NCBI GenBank assembly: GCA_001664005.1
Contig: CP016093.1
Location: 434,001 to 498,000 of the forward strand
DNA length: 64,000 bases
Origin: Rhizobiales bacterium NRL2
GTDB lineage: Bacteria > Pseudomonadota > Alphaproteobacteria > Minwuiales > Minwuiaceae
Reading direction: 5' to 3'
Numbering within the stretch: the stretch's first letter is position 1; the number at the start of each line of letters is the position of its first letter. This document shows positions 53,517 through 62,174 of the stretch, piece by piece. The notes under the pieces are model-generated. The model searched no databases. It was not told the DNA's origin and saw only the letters and a program-made list of their open reading frames with translations. The position numbers and the translations under genes were made by a program.

Positions 53517-54284
53517 ATGGCCGTCGTCGAGACCGAACGCCGCGAACACATCCTGATCATCACGCTGAACCGTCCCGAGGCGCGCAACGCCGTCAACGGC
53601 GAGGTCGCCCGCGGCATCGAGGCGGCGATCGACGAGCTGGAAGACGACCGCGAGCTCTGGGTCGGCATCATCGCCTCCTCGGGCAAGGTCTTCTCCGCCG
53701 GCGCGGACCTGAAGGCGGTCTCGGCGGGCAAGGGCAACGAGCTCTGGACCGACCGCGGCGGCTTCGCCGGCCTGGTCAAGCGCGATCGCACCAAGCCGCT
53801 GATCGCCGCCGCCAATGGCGCGGCGCTGGCCGGCGGCTGCGAGATCGTGCTGGCCTGCGACATGTGCGTCGCCGCCGAGGAGGCGGTCTTCGGCGTGCCG
53901 GAGGTCAAGCGCAGCCTGATCCCCGGCGCCGGCGGGCTCTTCCGCCTGCCGCGCGCGGTGGGCCCCGCCGTCGGCATGGAGCTGATGCTGACCGGCGATC
54001 CGATCCCGGCCGCCCGGGCCTACGAGCTCGGCCTGGTCAACAAGGTCGTGCCGCAGGCGAAGCTGATGGACGAGGCGCTGGCGCTCGCCGGCCGCATCAC
54101 CGCCAACGCGCCGCTGGCCGTGCAGGCGGCGAAGAAGATCACCGAACGCGCGCTCACCGACACCGACGATCAGCTCTGGGCCGCCAGCGCCGCGTCGATG
54201 AAGGAGCTGTCGAAGACGGAAGACTACAAGGAAGGCCCCCGCGCCTTCATCGAGAAGCGCGAGCCGGTCTGGCAGGCGAAGTGA
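53517..54284 (+). CDS. enoyl-CoA hydratase (crotonase family), both catalytic Glu present
   Basis: A 255-residue crotonase. The oxyanion segment is FSAGADLKA; E109 in AGGCEIVLACDM and E129 in FGVPEVKRSL correspond to the two acids of enoyl-CoA hydratase, so true hydration of 2-enoyl-CoA is likely. GGGGAGGG precedes ATG 53517; a longer in-frame start at 53484 is poorer. It is followed by an acyl-CoA dehydrogenase across a hairpin-rich spacer. Confidence 0.9.
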   Translation: MAVVETERREHILIITLNRPEARNAVNGEVARGIEAAIDELEDDRELWVGIIASSGKVFSAGADLKAVSAGKGNELWTDRGGFAGLVKRDRTKPLIAAANGAALAGGCEIVLACDMCVAAEEAVFGVPEVKRSLIPGAGGLFRLPRAVGPAVGMELMLTGDPIPAARAYELGLVNKVVPQAKLMDEALALAGRITANAPLAVQAAKKITERALTDTDDQLWAASAASMKELSKTEDYKEGPRAFIEKREPVWQAK

Positions 54285-54296
54285 ATCCGATCTGTC

Positions 54297-54362
54297 GTCC
54301 CGGGGCTTGACCCCGGGACCCAGTCTTTCTGTTCGCTGGGCCCCTGGATCAAGTCCAGGGGC
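54297..54362. repeat. intergenic element of two GC hairpins with CTTGA/TCAAG loops
   Basis: GTCCCGGGG (54297-54305), loop CTTGA, CCCCGGGAC (54311-54319); then GCCCCTGGA (54340-54348), loop TCAAG, TCCAGGGGC (54354-54362). The two loops are reverse complements, and CCCAG/CTGGG lets the halves pair as one large hairpin. Such elements are common, dispersed in alphaproteobacterial intergenic DNA. It ends 19 bases before the next start codon. Confidence 0.75.
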
Positions 54363-54381
54363 TTCATTCAGGGAGAGCGGA

Positions 54382-55572
54382 ATGGAACTGAACCTCAGCC
54401 CCGAATACGAGGCCTTCCGCGAGGCGGTGCGCGCCTTCCTCAGCGAACGCGGCGGCGAGGCGCCGCGGGGTACGCGGGATCCGCGCGACCCGAAGCGGCT
54501 GGCCTGGCAGAAGACGCTGATCGAACACGGCTACGCCGCGCGCACCATCCCCGCCGAGTATGGCGGCTATGGCGCCGAGCCGGACATCCTGAAATCGCGC
54601 ATCATCGCGGAGGAGTTCGCCGCCGCCGGCGTGCCGGGCGGCATCGCCAGTCAGGGCATCTCCATGCTGGTGCCGACGCTGCTGGAGTTGGGGACGGAAG
54701 AGCAGAAGCGGCAATGGATCGGCCCGACTCTGCGCGGCGAGGTGGTCTGGTGCCAGGGCTATTCGGAACCGGGGGCGGGCAGCGATCTCGCCAGCCTGCG
54801 CACCTCGGCGACGATCGAGGACGGCCATTTCGTCATCAACGGCCAGAAGATCTGGACCTCGACGGCGCAGGAGGCGGACATGATGTTCGCCCTCGTCCGC
54901 ACCGAGCCGGAGGCGCAGAAGCACCGCGGCATCTCCTTCCTGCTGCTGTCGATGGCGACGCCGGGCATCGAGGTCCGGCCGCTAACGACGATGACCGGCT
55001 CGGCCACCTTCAACGAGGTCTTCTTCACCGATGTCCGCGTGCCGGTGGATCAGATCGTCGGCGAACGCGGCCAGGGCTGGCAGGTGGCCAACGCGGTGCT
55101 GACCCACGAACGCGGCATGCTGGGCGATCCGAACGCCGGGCTGAACCGGCTCGGCGCCATCATCCGTCTGATGGAGACCGAAACCGTCGACGGTTACCGG
55201 GTGATGGACAACCCGGTCTTCCGCGACCGGCTGATTCGCCTGCAGGCGGAGGTTCACGCCATGAAGTTCCACGGGCTCAGGCTGATGACCATGACCCAGC
55301 GCGGGGAATCGAAGGGGATCGCGGGACTGATCGTGAAGCTGCAGGGCTGCGAACTGAACCACCAGCTCGCCGCCCTGGCCATCGACGTGATGGGGGAACT
55401 GGGCGTGCTCTACGAGGATGGCGACTATCTCCGTGACGGCGGCAACTGGCAGTACCGCTACATGTTCGATCTCGGGCTGATCATCGGCGGCGGCACGGCG
55501 CAGATCCAGAAGAACATCATCGCCGAGCGCGGCCTCGGCCTGCCCCGGGAGCCGAAACCGGCGAAGGCGTGA
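54382..55572 (+). CDS. acyl-CoA dehydrogenase
   Basis: A 396-residue enzyme. FAD/substrate motifs: CQGYSEPGAGSDLASL and KIWTSTAQEADMMF; the C-terminal segment GLIIGGGTAQIQKNIIAERGLG is of the type in which the catalytic acid is supplied from elsewhere, probably E in LTHERGML. It belongs to the group of bacterial dehydrogenases acting on bulky or dicarboxylic acyl-CoAs (PimC-like). ATG 54382 has GGGAGAG upstream. With the preceding hydratase it forms a beta-oxidation pair. Confidence 0.9.
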   Translation: MELNLSPEYEAFREAVRAFLSERGGEAPRGTRDPRDPKRLAWQKTLIEHGYAARTIPAEYGGYGAEPDILKSRIIAEEFAAAGVPGGIASQGISMLVPTLLELGTEEQKRQWIGPTLRGEVVWCQGYSEPGAGSDLASLRTSATIEDGHFVINGQKIWTSTAQEADMMFALVRTEPEAQKHRGISFLLLSMATPGIEVRPLTTMTGSATFNEVFFTDVRVPVDQIVGERGQGWQVANAVLTHERGMLGDPNAGLNRLGAIIRLMETETVDGYRVMDNPVFRDRLIRLQAEVHAMKFHGLRLMTMTQRGESKGIAGLIVKLQGCELNHQLAALAIDVMGELGVLYEDGDYLRDGGNWQYRYMFDLGLIIGGGTAQIQKNIIAERGLGLPREPKPAKA

Positions 55573-55662
55573 AGGACGGCGGAAAGATCAGTGTCATGCC
55601 TGCCGCCCTTGGGCGCGCGGGCATCGCGAGCTCCAAGGACTGCTGCATTCCTGCTTCACCCG

Positions 55663-55694
55663 ATCCCCGAGCGGCCCTGCGGGCCGTCGGGGAT
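55663..55694. terminator. strong hairpin between convergent genes
   Basis: ATCCCCGA (55663-55670) pairs with TCGGGGAT (55687-55694), and inside it CGGCCC pairs with GGGCCG around a TGC loop, with one bulged G. It lies midway in the 154-base gap between the convergent acyl-CoA dehydrogenase and crotonase genes. Suited to stop transcription in both directions, although without T-runs; it may equally be a dispersed repeat. Confidence 0.5.
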
Positions 55695-55726
55695 GACATC
55701 GACAGTCGCTGACTTTCCGGTCCGCC

Positions 55727-56521
55727 CTACACCCCTCGGAAACGCGGCCTGCGCTTCTCCATGAAGGCGGTGCGGCCCTCGGCATAATCGGCGCTGGCGA
55801 AGCACTGCGATATCGCCGCCTCGCAGGCGTCGAGGTCGCGGCGCTCGGCGTCCTTCAGCAGTTCGTCGATGGTCATCTTGGCGGCGCGGATGGTCAGCGG
55901 CGCGTTCTCGGCGATGCGGCGGGCGTAGTCGAGCACGTAGCTCTCCAGCTCGGCGGCCGGGACGACGCGGTTCACCAGGCCCATGGCCAGCGCCTCGGCG
56001 GCGTCGAACTGGCGCGCGGTGAAGAAGATCTCCTTGGCGAAGGCGGGGCCCACCACGTCGATAAGCCGCTTCAGCCCGCCTGCGCCATAGCCGAGGCCCA
56101 GCCGCGCCGCGGGCACCGCGAAACGGCCATTGTCGGCGGCGATGCGGATGTCGGCCGACAGCGCCACGGCGACGCCGCCGCCGATGCAGAAGCCGTTGAT
56201 CATGGCGATGGTCGGCTTGGGCGAGAGCGCCAGCGCCCGGTGCGCCTCGGCCGAGACGGCGTCGTAGTGCTTGGTCGCTTCGGGCGAGTTGCGCTTCTCG
56301 CCGAATTCCGAAATGTCGGCGCCGGCGATGAAGGCCTGCTCGCCCGCGCCCTTGAGCACGACGCAGCGCACCTCCGGGTCGGCGTCGTAGGCGGCCATGA
56401 TCTCCGGCACCGCGGCCCACATCTCGACCGAGACGGCGTTCCGCTTTTCCGGCTGATTGAAGATGATCCAGCCGACGCCGTCGCGGGCCTCGGCCTTCAT
56501 TTTCGTCGTGCTGAGCTGCAT
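55727..56521 (-). CDS. crotonase-family protein lacking both catalytic Glu
   Basis: A 264-residue crotonase fold with an intact oxyanion hole region (FIAGADISEF; CIGGGVAVALSADI). The positions of the two hydratase acids are A118 (GGGVAV) and A138 (FAVPAAR), so simple hydration is improbable. Such variants catalyse isomerisation, C-C cleavage or hydrolysis with other residues. It is the last gene of the minus-strand set monooxygenase-crotonase-CoA transferase-crotonase, 11 bases after the CoA transferase. Confidence 0.85.
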   Translation of the reverse strand: MQLSTTKMKAEARDGVGWIIFNQPEKRNAVSVEMWAAVPEIMAAYDADPEVRCVVLKGAGEQAFIAGADISEFGEKRNSPEATKHYDAVSAEAHRALALSPKPTIAMINGFCIGGGVAVALSADIRIAADNGRFAVPAARLGLGYGAGGLKRLIDVVGPAFAKEIFFTARQFDAAEALAMGLVNRVVPAAELESYVLDYARRIAENAPLTIRAAKMTIDELLKDAERRDLDACEAAISQCFASADYAEGRTAFMEKRRPRFRGV

Positions 56522-56532
56522 CCCTCTCCCCG

Positions 56533-57711
56533 TCAGATGACGCCGTCGCGGCGGAAACCCTCGATGGTCTCGGCGTCGTAGCCGGTTTCCTTCAGGATCG
56601 CCACCGTGTCGGCGCCCTTGGCCCCGGCGCGGCGACTGATGCGGGGCTGGCGGTCATCCATCTCGATCGCCTGGCCGACCAGGCTCAGCGGTTCGCCGTC
56701 GTCCTCGACCTGGCGCGCCATGCCGAGATGGCGCACCTGCGGATCCTCGAAGACCTCGTCGATGGCGTTGATCGGGCCGCAGGGCACCCCGGCGGCGTTC
56801 AGCAGCTCGACCCATTCCGCGGTGGTCCGGCCGGCGAGGATTTCCGCGATGCGTTCGTTCAGCGCCGCGCGGTTGCGGTAGCGCAGCGCCCCGGTGGCGA
56901 AATCGGGATGCTCGATCAGTTCCGGCGCGCCTACGGCATTGCAGAAGCGGGTGTAGAGGCGGTCGCCGGCGGGGGCGACGTTGATATGGCCGTCGGCGGT
57001 CGCCCAGGCGTTGGTCGGCACGCCGGTCGGATGCTCGTTGCCGACCTGGCCGGCGACATCCCCGTCCACCAGCCAGCGCGCGGCCTGGAAGTCCAGCATG
57101 AAGACCTGCGCCTGCAACAGGCTGGTACGCACCCACTGGCCGCGGCCGGTGCGCTGGCGCTGGATCAGAGCCATCAGGATGCCCTGGGCAGCCAGCAGGC
57201 CGGCGGTCAGATCGGCGACGGGAATACCGACGCGCATCGGCCCCTGGCCGGGCTGTCCGGTGATCGACATCAGCCCGCCCATGCCCTGGGCGATCTGGTC
57301 GACCCCGGGGCGCTTCTCATAGGGGCCGTCCTGGCCGAAACCGGAGATGGAACAGTAGATCAGCCCTTCGTTCACCGACTTCAGCGCCTTGTGGTCGATC
57401 TTCAGCCGCTTCTTCACGTCGGGGCGGAAGTTCTCCACGACCACGTCGGCCTGGCGGGCCATGTCGAGCAGGATCTGGCGGCCGCGCCGATCCTTCAGGT
57501 TCAGCGTCATGGAGCGCTTGTTGCGGTGCAGGTTCTGGAAGTCCGGCCCCTCGCGCGGGCCGCCCAGACCGCCGTCGCCGCCGGCGCTGTCGGGCACCTC
57601 GATCTTGATGACCTCGGCGCCCCAGTCGGCGAGCTGACGCACCGCCGTCGGTCCGGCGCGCACGCGTGTGAGATCCAGTACGCGGATCCCGACCAGCGGC
57701 AGATCGTCCAT
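56533..57711 (-). CDS. CaiB/BaiF (class III) CoA transferase
   Basis: A 392-residue family III CoA transferase. The N-terminal VLDLTRVRAGPTAVRQLADWGAEVIKIE and LNLKDRRGRQ bind CoA; the catalytic Asp that forms the acyl anhydride is D138 in PGVDQIAQGMGG. It would transfer CoA to a free acid made in the pathway. ATG 57711 follows CAGGGGGAG; the frame upstream is non-coding. It lies between two crotonase genes. Confidence 0.92.
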   Translation of the reverse strand: MDDLPLVGIRVLDLTRVRAGPTAVRQLADWGAEVIKIEVPDSAGGDGGLGGPREGPDFQNLHRNKRSMTLNLKDRRGRQILLDMARQADVVVENFRPDVKKRLKIDHKALKSVNEGLIYCSISGFGQDGPYEKRPGVDQIAQGMGGLMSITGQPGQGPMRVGIPVADLTAGLLAAQGILMALIQRQRTGRGQWVRTSLLQAQVFMLDFQAARWLVDGDVAGQVGNEHPTGVPTNAWATADGHINVAPAGDRLYTRFCNAVGAPELIEHPDFATGALRYRNRAALNERIAEILAGRTTAEWVELLNAAGVPCGPINAIDEVFEDPQVRHLGMARQVEDDGEPLSLVGQAIEMDDRQPRISRRAGAKGADTVAILKETGYDAETIEGFRRDGVI

Positions 57712-57798
57712 TGGCTCCCCCTGCGATCCCGACCGTCCCGAGCTTAGCCGCCGCGACAGAAAGGGCAATGGCCGGCGGGGAAGGTGCGGCCCCCGGCG

Positions 57799-58608
57799 CT
57801 ACTGCCGTTCGATCCAGCGCGCCTTGCGTTTCTCCAGGAAGGCGCCGACGCCCTCCCGGCCTTCGTCGGAAAGCATGCAGGCCGCGAAGTGGTCGGCGGC
57901 CATGTCCAGCGTCGCCGCCAGCGGTTCCCGGCGGCTGGTCAGCACGATGTCCTTGGTCGCCGCGTTGGCGGCCGGGGCGCAGCGGTCGATCTCGCCCAGC
58001 ACCTCGTCCAGCCGCGCCTCCAGCGCCGCCGTGTCGGCCTCGCAGAAGTGCACCAGGCCGAGTTCGGCCGCGGTTTCGCCCTTGAAGCGCGCCCCGGTCA
58101 GCATCAGCCGCCGGGCTTGGGTGACGCCCAGCCGTTCGGCGACGAAGGGCGCGATCTGCGCCGGCGGAATGCCGAGGCTGGTCTCGGTCATGGAGAAGCG
58201 GGTTTCGGCGGTTGCGATGGCCACGTCGGAGACGCAGACCAGCCCCAGGCCGCCGCCCATGGCCGCGCCCTCCACCAGCATGACGACGACCTGCGGCAGG
58301 TTGTTCAGCTTGATCAGGAAGTCGCCGAAGGTGCGGTTGGAGGCGGCGATGGCCTTCGGGTCGGCGTCGGCCTGGAAGCCGGCCTTGAAGCCCTTGATGT
58401 CGCCGCCGGCGCAGAACATCCCGCCGGCCCCGCGCATGACCACGGTGCGGATGGAGCGGTCGGGCGCGATGGCGTCGAGGACCTGATGGAGTTCGTCCAC
58501 CATCTCCCCCGAAAGCGCGTTGCGCCGTTCCGGGTTGTTCAGCGTCAGGTCCAGCCGCGAACCGTCCCGGTTCAGCAGCAGCATCGTGGTCTCGGGCAGT
58601 CCGCTCAT
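57799..58608 (-). CDS. enoyl-CoA hydratase/isomerase, LiuC/AtuE-like
   Basis: A 269-residue crotonase. At the first acid position it has G122 (GGGLGLVCVSD); the second acid is kept as E142 in FSMTETSLGIPPAQIAPFV. This Gly plus Glu pattern with PAQIAPFV is typical of methylglutaconyl-CoA and isohexenylglutaconyl-CoA hydratases of leucine and acyclic-terpene catabolism. Function by motif is tentative. ATG 58608 overlaps the monooxygenase stop as ATGA. Confidence 0.87.
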   Translation of the reverse strand: MSGLPETTMLLLNRDGSRLDLTLNNPERRNALSGEMVDELHQVLDAIAPDRSIRTVVMRGAGGMFCAGGDIKGFKAGFQADADPKAIAASNRTFGDFLIKLNNLPQVVVMLVEGAAMGGGLGLVCVSDVAIATAETRFSMTETSLGIPPAQIAPFVAERLGVTQARRLMLTGARFKGETAAELGLVHFCEADTAALEARLDEVLGEIDRCAPAANAATKDIVLTSRREPLAATLDMAADHFAACMLSDEGREGVGAFLEKRKARWIERQ

Positions 58609-60083
58609 GCCACCAGCCTGAAATCGCCGAGATCCGGCACCTGCATCTCGCGCTCGAAGCGCTCGAAATCCCAGGGCCACATCGCCGGGTTGCCGTTCTT
58701 GTCCAGGTACCAGCTCGCACAGCCGGAGACCCAGACGGTGTTCACCATGGCGTCCTGGATCGCCTTGTTGAAGCGGTTTGTCGCTTCGCGGGTCGGCTCG
58801 ACCTCGCGCGCCTCGCCGCTGGCGATGCGGTCGACGAGCTGCATGATGAAGTCGAACTGCATCTCCGAGATCATGATCAGCGAGAAATTGCCGATCGGGC
58901 TGTTGGGCCCGACCATCATGAAGAAGTTCGGGAAGTCCGGCACGGCGACCGAGCGATAGGCGCGGTTGGCCTCCGACCATTCTTCCTCCAGCGTGTGGCC
59001 GCCGCGGCCGACGACCTCCATCGGGCGCATGAACTTGTGAGCCTCGAAGCCGGTGGCGCAGACCAGCATGTCCAGTTCGTGCAGGCGGCCGTCGGCGGTG
59101 CGCACGCCGTTCGGCTCGATGCGCTCGATCTTCTCGGTCACCAGATCGACCGTGTCGCGCTGGACCTCGCGATAGAAGGTGTCGGACATGATCAGCCGCT
59201 TGCAGGCGACCTGGTAGTCGGGGGTGAGCTTCCGCCGCAGCTCCGGATCCTTCACCGTCGACAGGTGCTCCTCGCAGGCCTGCGCCACCTTGTCGAGCTC
59301 CTCCTTATCGCCGACCACGGCACGCGCGAAGGTGTTCTGGAAGCGGTCGGCCAGAAACTCGTAGAGGTCGTCCATGCGCTTGGGATCCTTGCGCAGGGCC
59401 TCCCGCTCGCGCTCGGTGATTTCCGGGTTCTCCACCGGCACGACCCATTGCGGCGTGCGCTGGAACAGCGACAGCTTGCCCACCTCCTTCGCGACCGCAG
59501 ACGTGATCTGGATCGCCGTGGAGCCGGTGCCGATCAGGCCGACGCGCTTGCCGCGCCAGTCATGGCTGTGGTCCCAGCGGGCCGAGTGGAACATCGGTCC
59601 CTCGAAGTCCTCCAGGCCCGGAATGTCGGGATAGACGGGATCGCGCAGCACGCCGGTCGCGGTGATGACGATGTCGAAGATCTCCGTCTCGCCGCCCTTC
59701 GGCGTGACCTTCCAGACGCCGTCGTCCCACTCGGCGCGCGCGATCTCGGTGTTGTAGCGGATGCGCTGGGCGATGCCGTAGTCATGGGCGACGCGGTTCA
59801 GATACTCCCAGATCTCCGGACCGGGCGAGAAGCGGTACGACCAGTCCGGATTCGGCGCGAAGCGGTAGCGGTAGACGTGGCTCGGCACGTCGCAGCTCAG
59901 CCCCGGATAGGTATTGTCGCGCCAGGTGCCGCCCAGCTTCGATTCCCGCTCGAAGATCTCGACATTCCGGAAGCCGGCTTCCTCCAGCCGGATCGCCGCC
60001 AGAATGCCGGACATGCCGGCGCCGATGACGGCGAAGCGCAGATCGGCGCGGGCGGGCGCGGCGCGGTCTTCGGCAACGCTCAT
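58605..60083 (-). CDS. flavin-containing Baeyer-Villiger-type monooxygenase
   Basis: A 492-residue NADPH-FAD enzyme. FAD site GAGMSG (21-26), NADPH site GTGSTA (185-190), and between them the Baeyer-Villiger fingerprint F160-x-G-x3-H166-x3-W170-D171; GGTWRDNTYPGLSCD follows the FAD site. Class I enzymes insert oxygen next to a ketone, giving an ester or lactone. It is the first gene of a set with a crotonase (ATGA overlap), CoA transferase and second crotonase. The 101-base gap upstream holds no clear signal. Confidence 0.92.
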   Translation of the reverse strand: MSVAEDRAAPARADLRFAVIGAGMSGILAAIRLEEAGFRNVEIFERESKLGGTWRDNTYPGLSCDVPSHVYRYRFAPNPDWSYRFSPGPEIWEYLNRVAHDYGIAQRIRYNTEIARAEWDDGVWKVTPKGGETEIFDIVITATGVLRDPVYPDIPGLEDFEGPMFHSARWDHSHDWRGKRVGLIGTGSTAIQITSAVAKEVGKLSLFQRTPQWVVPVENPEITEREREALRKDPKRMDDLYEFLADRFQNTFARAVVGDKEELDKVAQACEEHLSTVKDPELRRKLTPDYQVACKRLIMSDTFYREVQRDTVDLVTEKIERIEPNGVRTADGRLHELDMLVCATGFEAHKFMRPMEVVGRGGHTLEEEWSEANRAYRSVAVPDFPNFFMMVGPNSPIGNFSLIMISEMQFDFIMQLVDRIASGEAREVEPTREATNRFNKAIQDAMVNTVWVSGCASWYLDKNGNPAMWPWDFERFEREMQVPDLGDFRLVA

Positions 60084-60184
60084 TTCTCGGTCCTCCCCTG
60101 AACCTCGTGCAAATGGCTACTCGCCGGTAGCATTTAGCACAGATCACGGCCGATGGAAGGGGCTCGCGCGCTGGCCGGCGATAC

Positions 60185-60928
60185 CTACTCGCAGCCGGCC
60201 TTTGCGGCGCGGTCGCGCCAGTGGCCGACCAGTTCGCGGAAGTGCGCCTCGTCCCCGCCCGGCGGCGGCGCTGCCGCGGCGATCCGCTCCACCATGCCAC
60301 AGCCGGCCTCGACCTTGCCCTGTTCGAAATAGCCGTGGGCGAGGTGCATCATCGCCCAGGCGTGGCCGGGTTCCTTCTCCAGCGCCTTCTCGAGCTGCGG
60401 CCGCGCGGCGTCGTAGTCGCCCTGCATGGTCAGGAACTGGCCGTAATCGGCGAAGCGGCCCGAGCGGCCCTCGGGCGCCTCGACCGCCTGGCGGAACCAG
60501 TAGCCGGCCACCCGCGGCGGCATCCCGGCGTTGGCCATGACGATGGCGATACCCTGATAGACCTCGCCATTGTCCGGGGCGTATTCGAAGGCGAGGTTGA
60601 AGCGGTTCAGCGCCGCCGGAAGCTGTCCGGCGCCGAGCCATTTCCAGCCCATGCCGATCAGTTCCTCGCCCAGCCGGGCGTCCGAGAATCCCTTCGCCTT
60701 CAATTCCTCGACGAACTGCTGGTCGGCGTCCCGGCGCGGGCCGGAGCGCTCGCTGCAGCCGAACAGCGGCCTGTACTGCAGCGGCGTGTCTTCCCCGCCG
60801 AAGGCCCAGTCCGGATGGCTCGCGGCCTCGCACCTTTCGGCGTAGGTCGGCGCCGCGGTCTCGGCGGACGCGGCGGAGACGGCAGCCATCAGCATGGCGG
60901 CCGCGGCAAGAAGCAAACGGCAGGTCAA
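60185..60928 (-). CDS. exported TPR-like protein coupled to an acyl-CoA dehydrogenase gene
   Basis: From TTG 60928 the protein is 247 residues with a good signal peptide (LTCRLLLAAAAMLMAAVSAA). ATG 60889 would leave a signal with no positive charge. Two to three TPR-like units follow: ALNRFNLAFEYAPDNGEVYQ and DYDAARPQLEKALEKEPGHAWA. Four cysteines (two early, two late) may form disulfides. The TTG overlaps the dehydrogenase stop as TTGA, linking a periplasmic protein to a cytoplasmic enzyme; the reason is unknown. Confidence 0.75.
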   Translation of the reverse strand: MTCRLLLAAAAMLMAAVSAASAETAAPTYAERCEAASHPDWAFGGEDTPLQYRPLFGCSERSGPRRDADQQFVEELKAKGFSDARLGEELIGMGWKWLGAGQLPAALNRFNLAFEYAPDNGEVYQGIAIVMANAGMPPRVAGYWFRQAVEAPEGRSGRFADYGQFLTMQGDYDAARPQLEKALEKEPGHAWAMMHLAHGYFEQGKVEAGCGMVERIAAAAPPPGGDEAHFRELVGHWRDRAAKAGCE

Positions 60929-62127
60929 AGCCCGAGCACGGCCTTGGCGATGACGTTCTTCTGCACTTCCGTGGTGCCGCCATAGATGGTGGCGGCGCGC
61001 TTCAGCAGGTGCTCCGGCATCACCCCGTCGGCGTGCTTCGGGCCGACCGGTTCCTCGTTGCCCTGCCAGTTCAGCCCGGTATGGACGTAGGGGGCGCTGA
61101 AGTACGCGATCGCCTCGACCATGGTCTCGTTGATCGCCTGCTCGATCTCGGTGCCGCGGATCTTCAGCATCGACGCCTCGGCGCCGGGCGGCTTGCCCGC
61201 CGCGGTGTCGGCCAGGCAGCGCAGGTTGTACATTTCCAGCGCATTCAGGTCGGCCTCGATCTGCGCCAGCTTCGCGGCGAAGCCCGGATCGTCGATCAGG
61301 CGCTGGGCCCCGTTGTCTGGTTCGGCGCGGGCCATGTCCTTCAGCTCCGCCAGGCGGGACTTGGAGCGGCCGATGCCGGCGATGCCGGTGCGCTCGTTGC
61401 CCAGCAGGAACTTGGCGTAGGTCCAGCCCTTGTTCTCCTCGCCGATGCGGTTCTCCACCGGTACGCGGACGTCGTCGAAGAAGACTTCGTTGAGGTTGTT
61501 GTAGCCGTCCATGGAGATGATCGGCTTCACTTCGATGCCGGGCGTCGTCATGTCGATCAGCAGGAAGGTGATGCCCTCCTGCTTCTTGCCTTCCGCCGAG
61601 GTGCGGACGAGGCAGAACATCCAGTCGGCGCGGTGGGCGCCGGAGGTCCAGATCTTGTGGCCGTTGACGACATAGTGGTCGCCGTCCAGCACCGCCTTCG
61701 TCGCCAGGCCCGCCAGGTCGGAGCCGGCGCCGCGCTCGGAATAGCCCTGGCACCACCAGTCGTCGGAGGAGAGGATGCGCGGCAGGAAGCGGTCCTTCTG
61801 GGCCTGGTTGCCGAAGGTGTAGATCACCGGCCCGACCATGGTGACGCCGAAGGGCTGCACGCGCGGGCAGTTGGCGCGGGCGCATTCCTCCTCGAAGATG
61901 AAGCGCTGGGCGGCGTTCCAGCCGGTGCCTCCATGCTCCTTCGGCCAGCCCGGCGCGATCCAGCCCTTGTCGTGGAGCGCCTTCTGCCAGCGGATGTAGT
62001 CCTCCTTCGGCAGATAGTTCCAGCCGATCTTTGCCCGCTCCTTGATGTCGGCGGGGATGTTCTCCTTCAGGAAGGCGCGCACCTCGTCGCGGAACGCGAT
62101 CTCCTCGTCGGTGAATTGCAGATCCAT
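60925..62127 (-). CDS. acyl-CoA dehydrogenase, PimC-like
   Basis: A 400-residue enzyme with WPKEHGGTGW near 61, CQGYSERGAGSDLAGL near 127, KIWTSGAHRADWMF near 158 and the C-terminal ATIYGGTTEVQKNVIAKAVLGL. It resembles pimeloyl-CoA dehydrogenase large-type subunits and steroid-side-chain dehydrogenases, some of which need a small partner subunit; none is encoded next to it. NERTGIAG near 250 may supply the base. Its stop overlaps the start of the exported TPR protein. Confidence 0.9.
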   Translation of the reverse strand: MDLQFTDEEIAFRDEVRAFLKENIPADIKERAKIGWNYLPKEDYIRWQKALHDKGWIAPGWPKEHGGTGWNAAQRFIFEEECARANCPRVQPFGVTMVGPVIYTFGNQAQKDRFLPRILSSDDWWCQGYSERGAGSDLAGLATKAVLDGDHYVVNGHKIWTSGAHRADWMFCLVRTSAEGKKQEGITFLLIDMTTPGIEVKPIISMDGYNNLNEVFFDDVRVPVENRIGEENKGWTYAKFLLGNERTGIAGIGRSKSRLAELKDMARAEPDNGAQRLIDDPGFAAKLAQIEADLNALEMYNLRCLADTAAGKPPGAEASMLKIRGTEIEQAINETMVEAIAYFSAPYVHTGLNWQGNEEPVGPKHADGVMPEHLLKRAATIYGGTTEVQKNVIAKAVLGL

Positions 62128-62174
62128 GCTCGTCTCTCCCCCCGGGGCCGGCTGTTCGTTGATTGCCCGGGCGT

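Noticed and set aside
57712-57798. A GCCGG/CCGGC-rich possible terminator between the crotonase and CoA-transferase genes
   Set aside because: Arms do not pair well and the genes are co-directional and probably one transcript.
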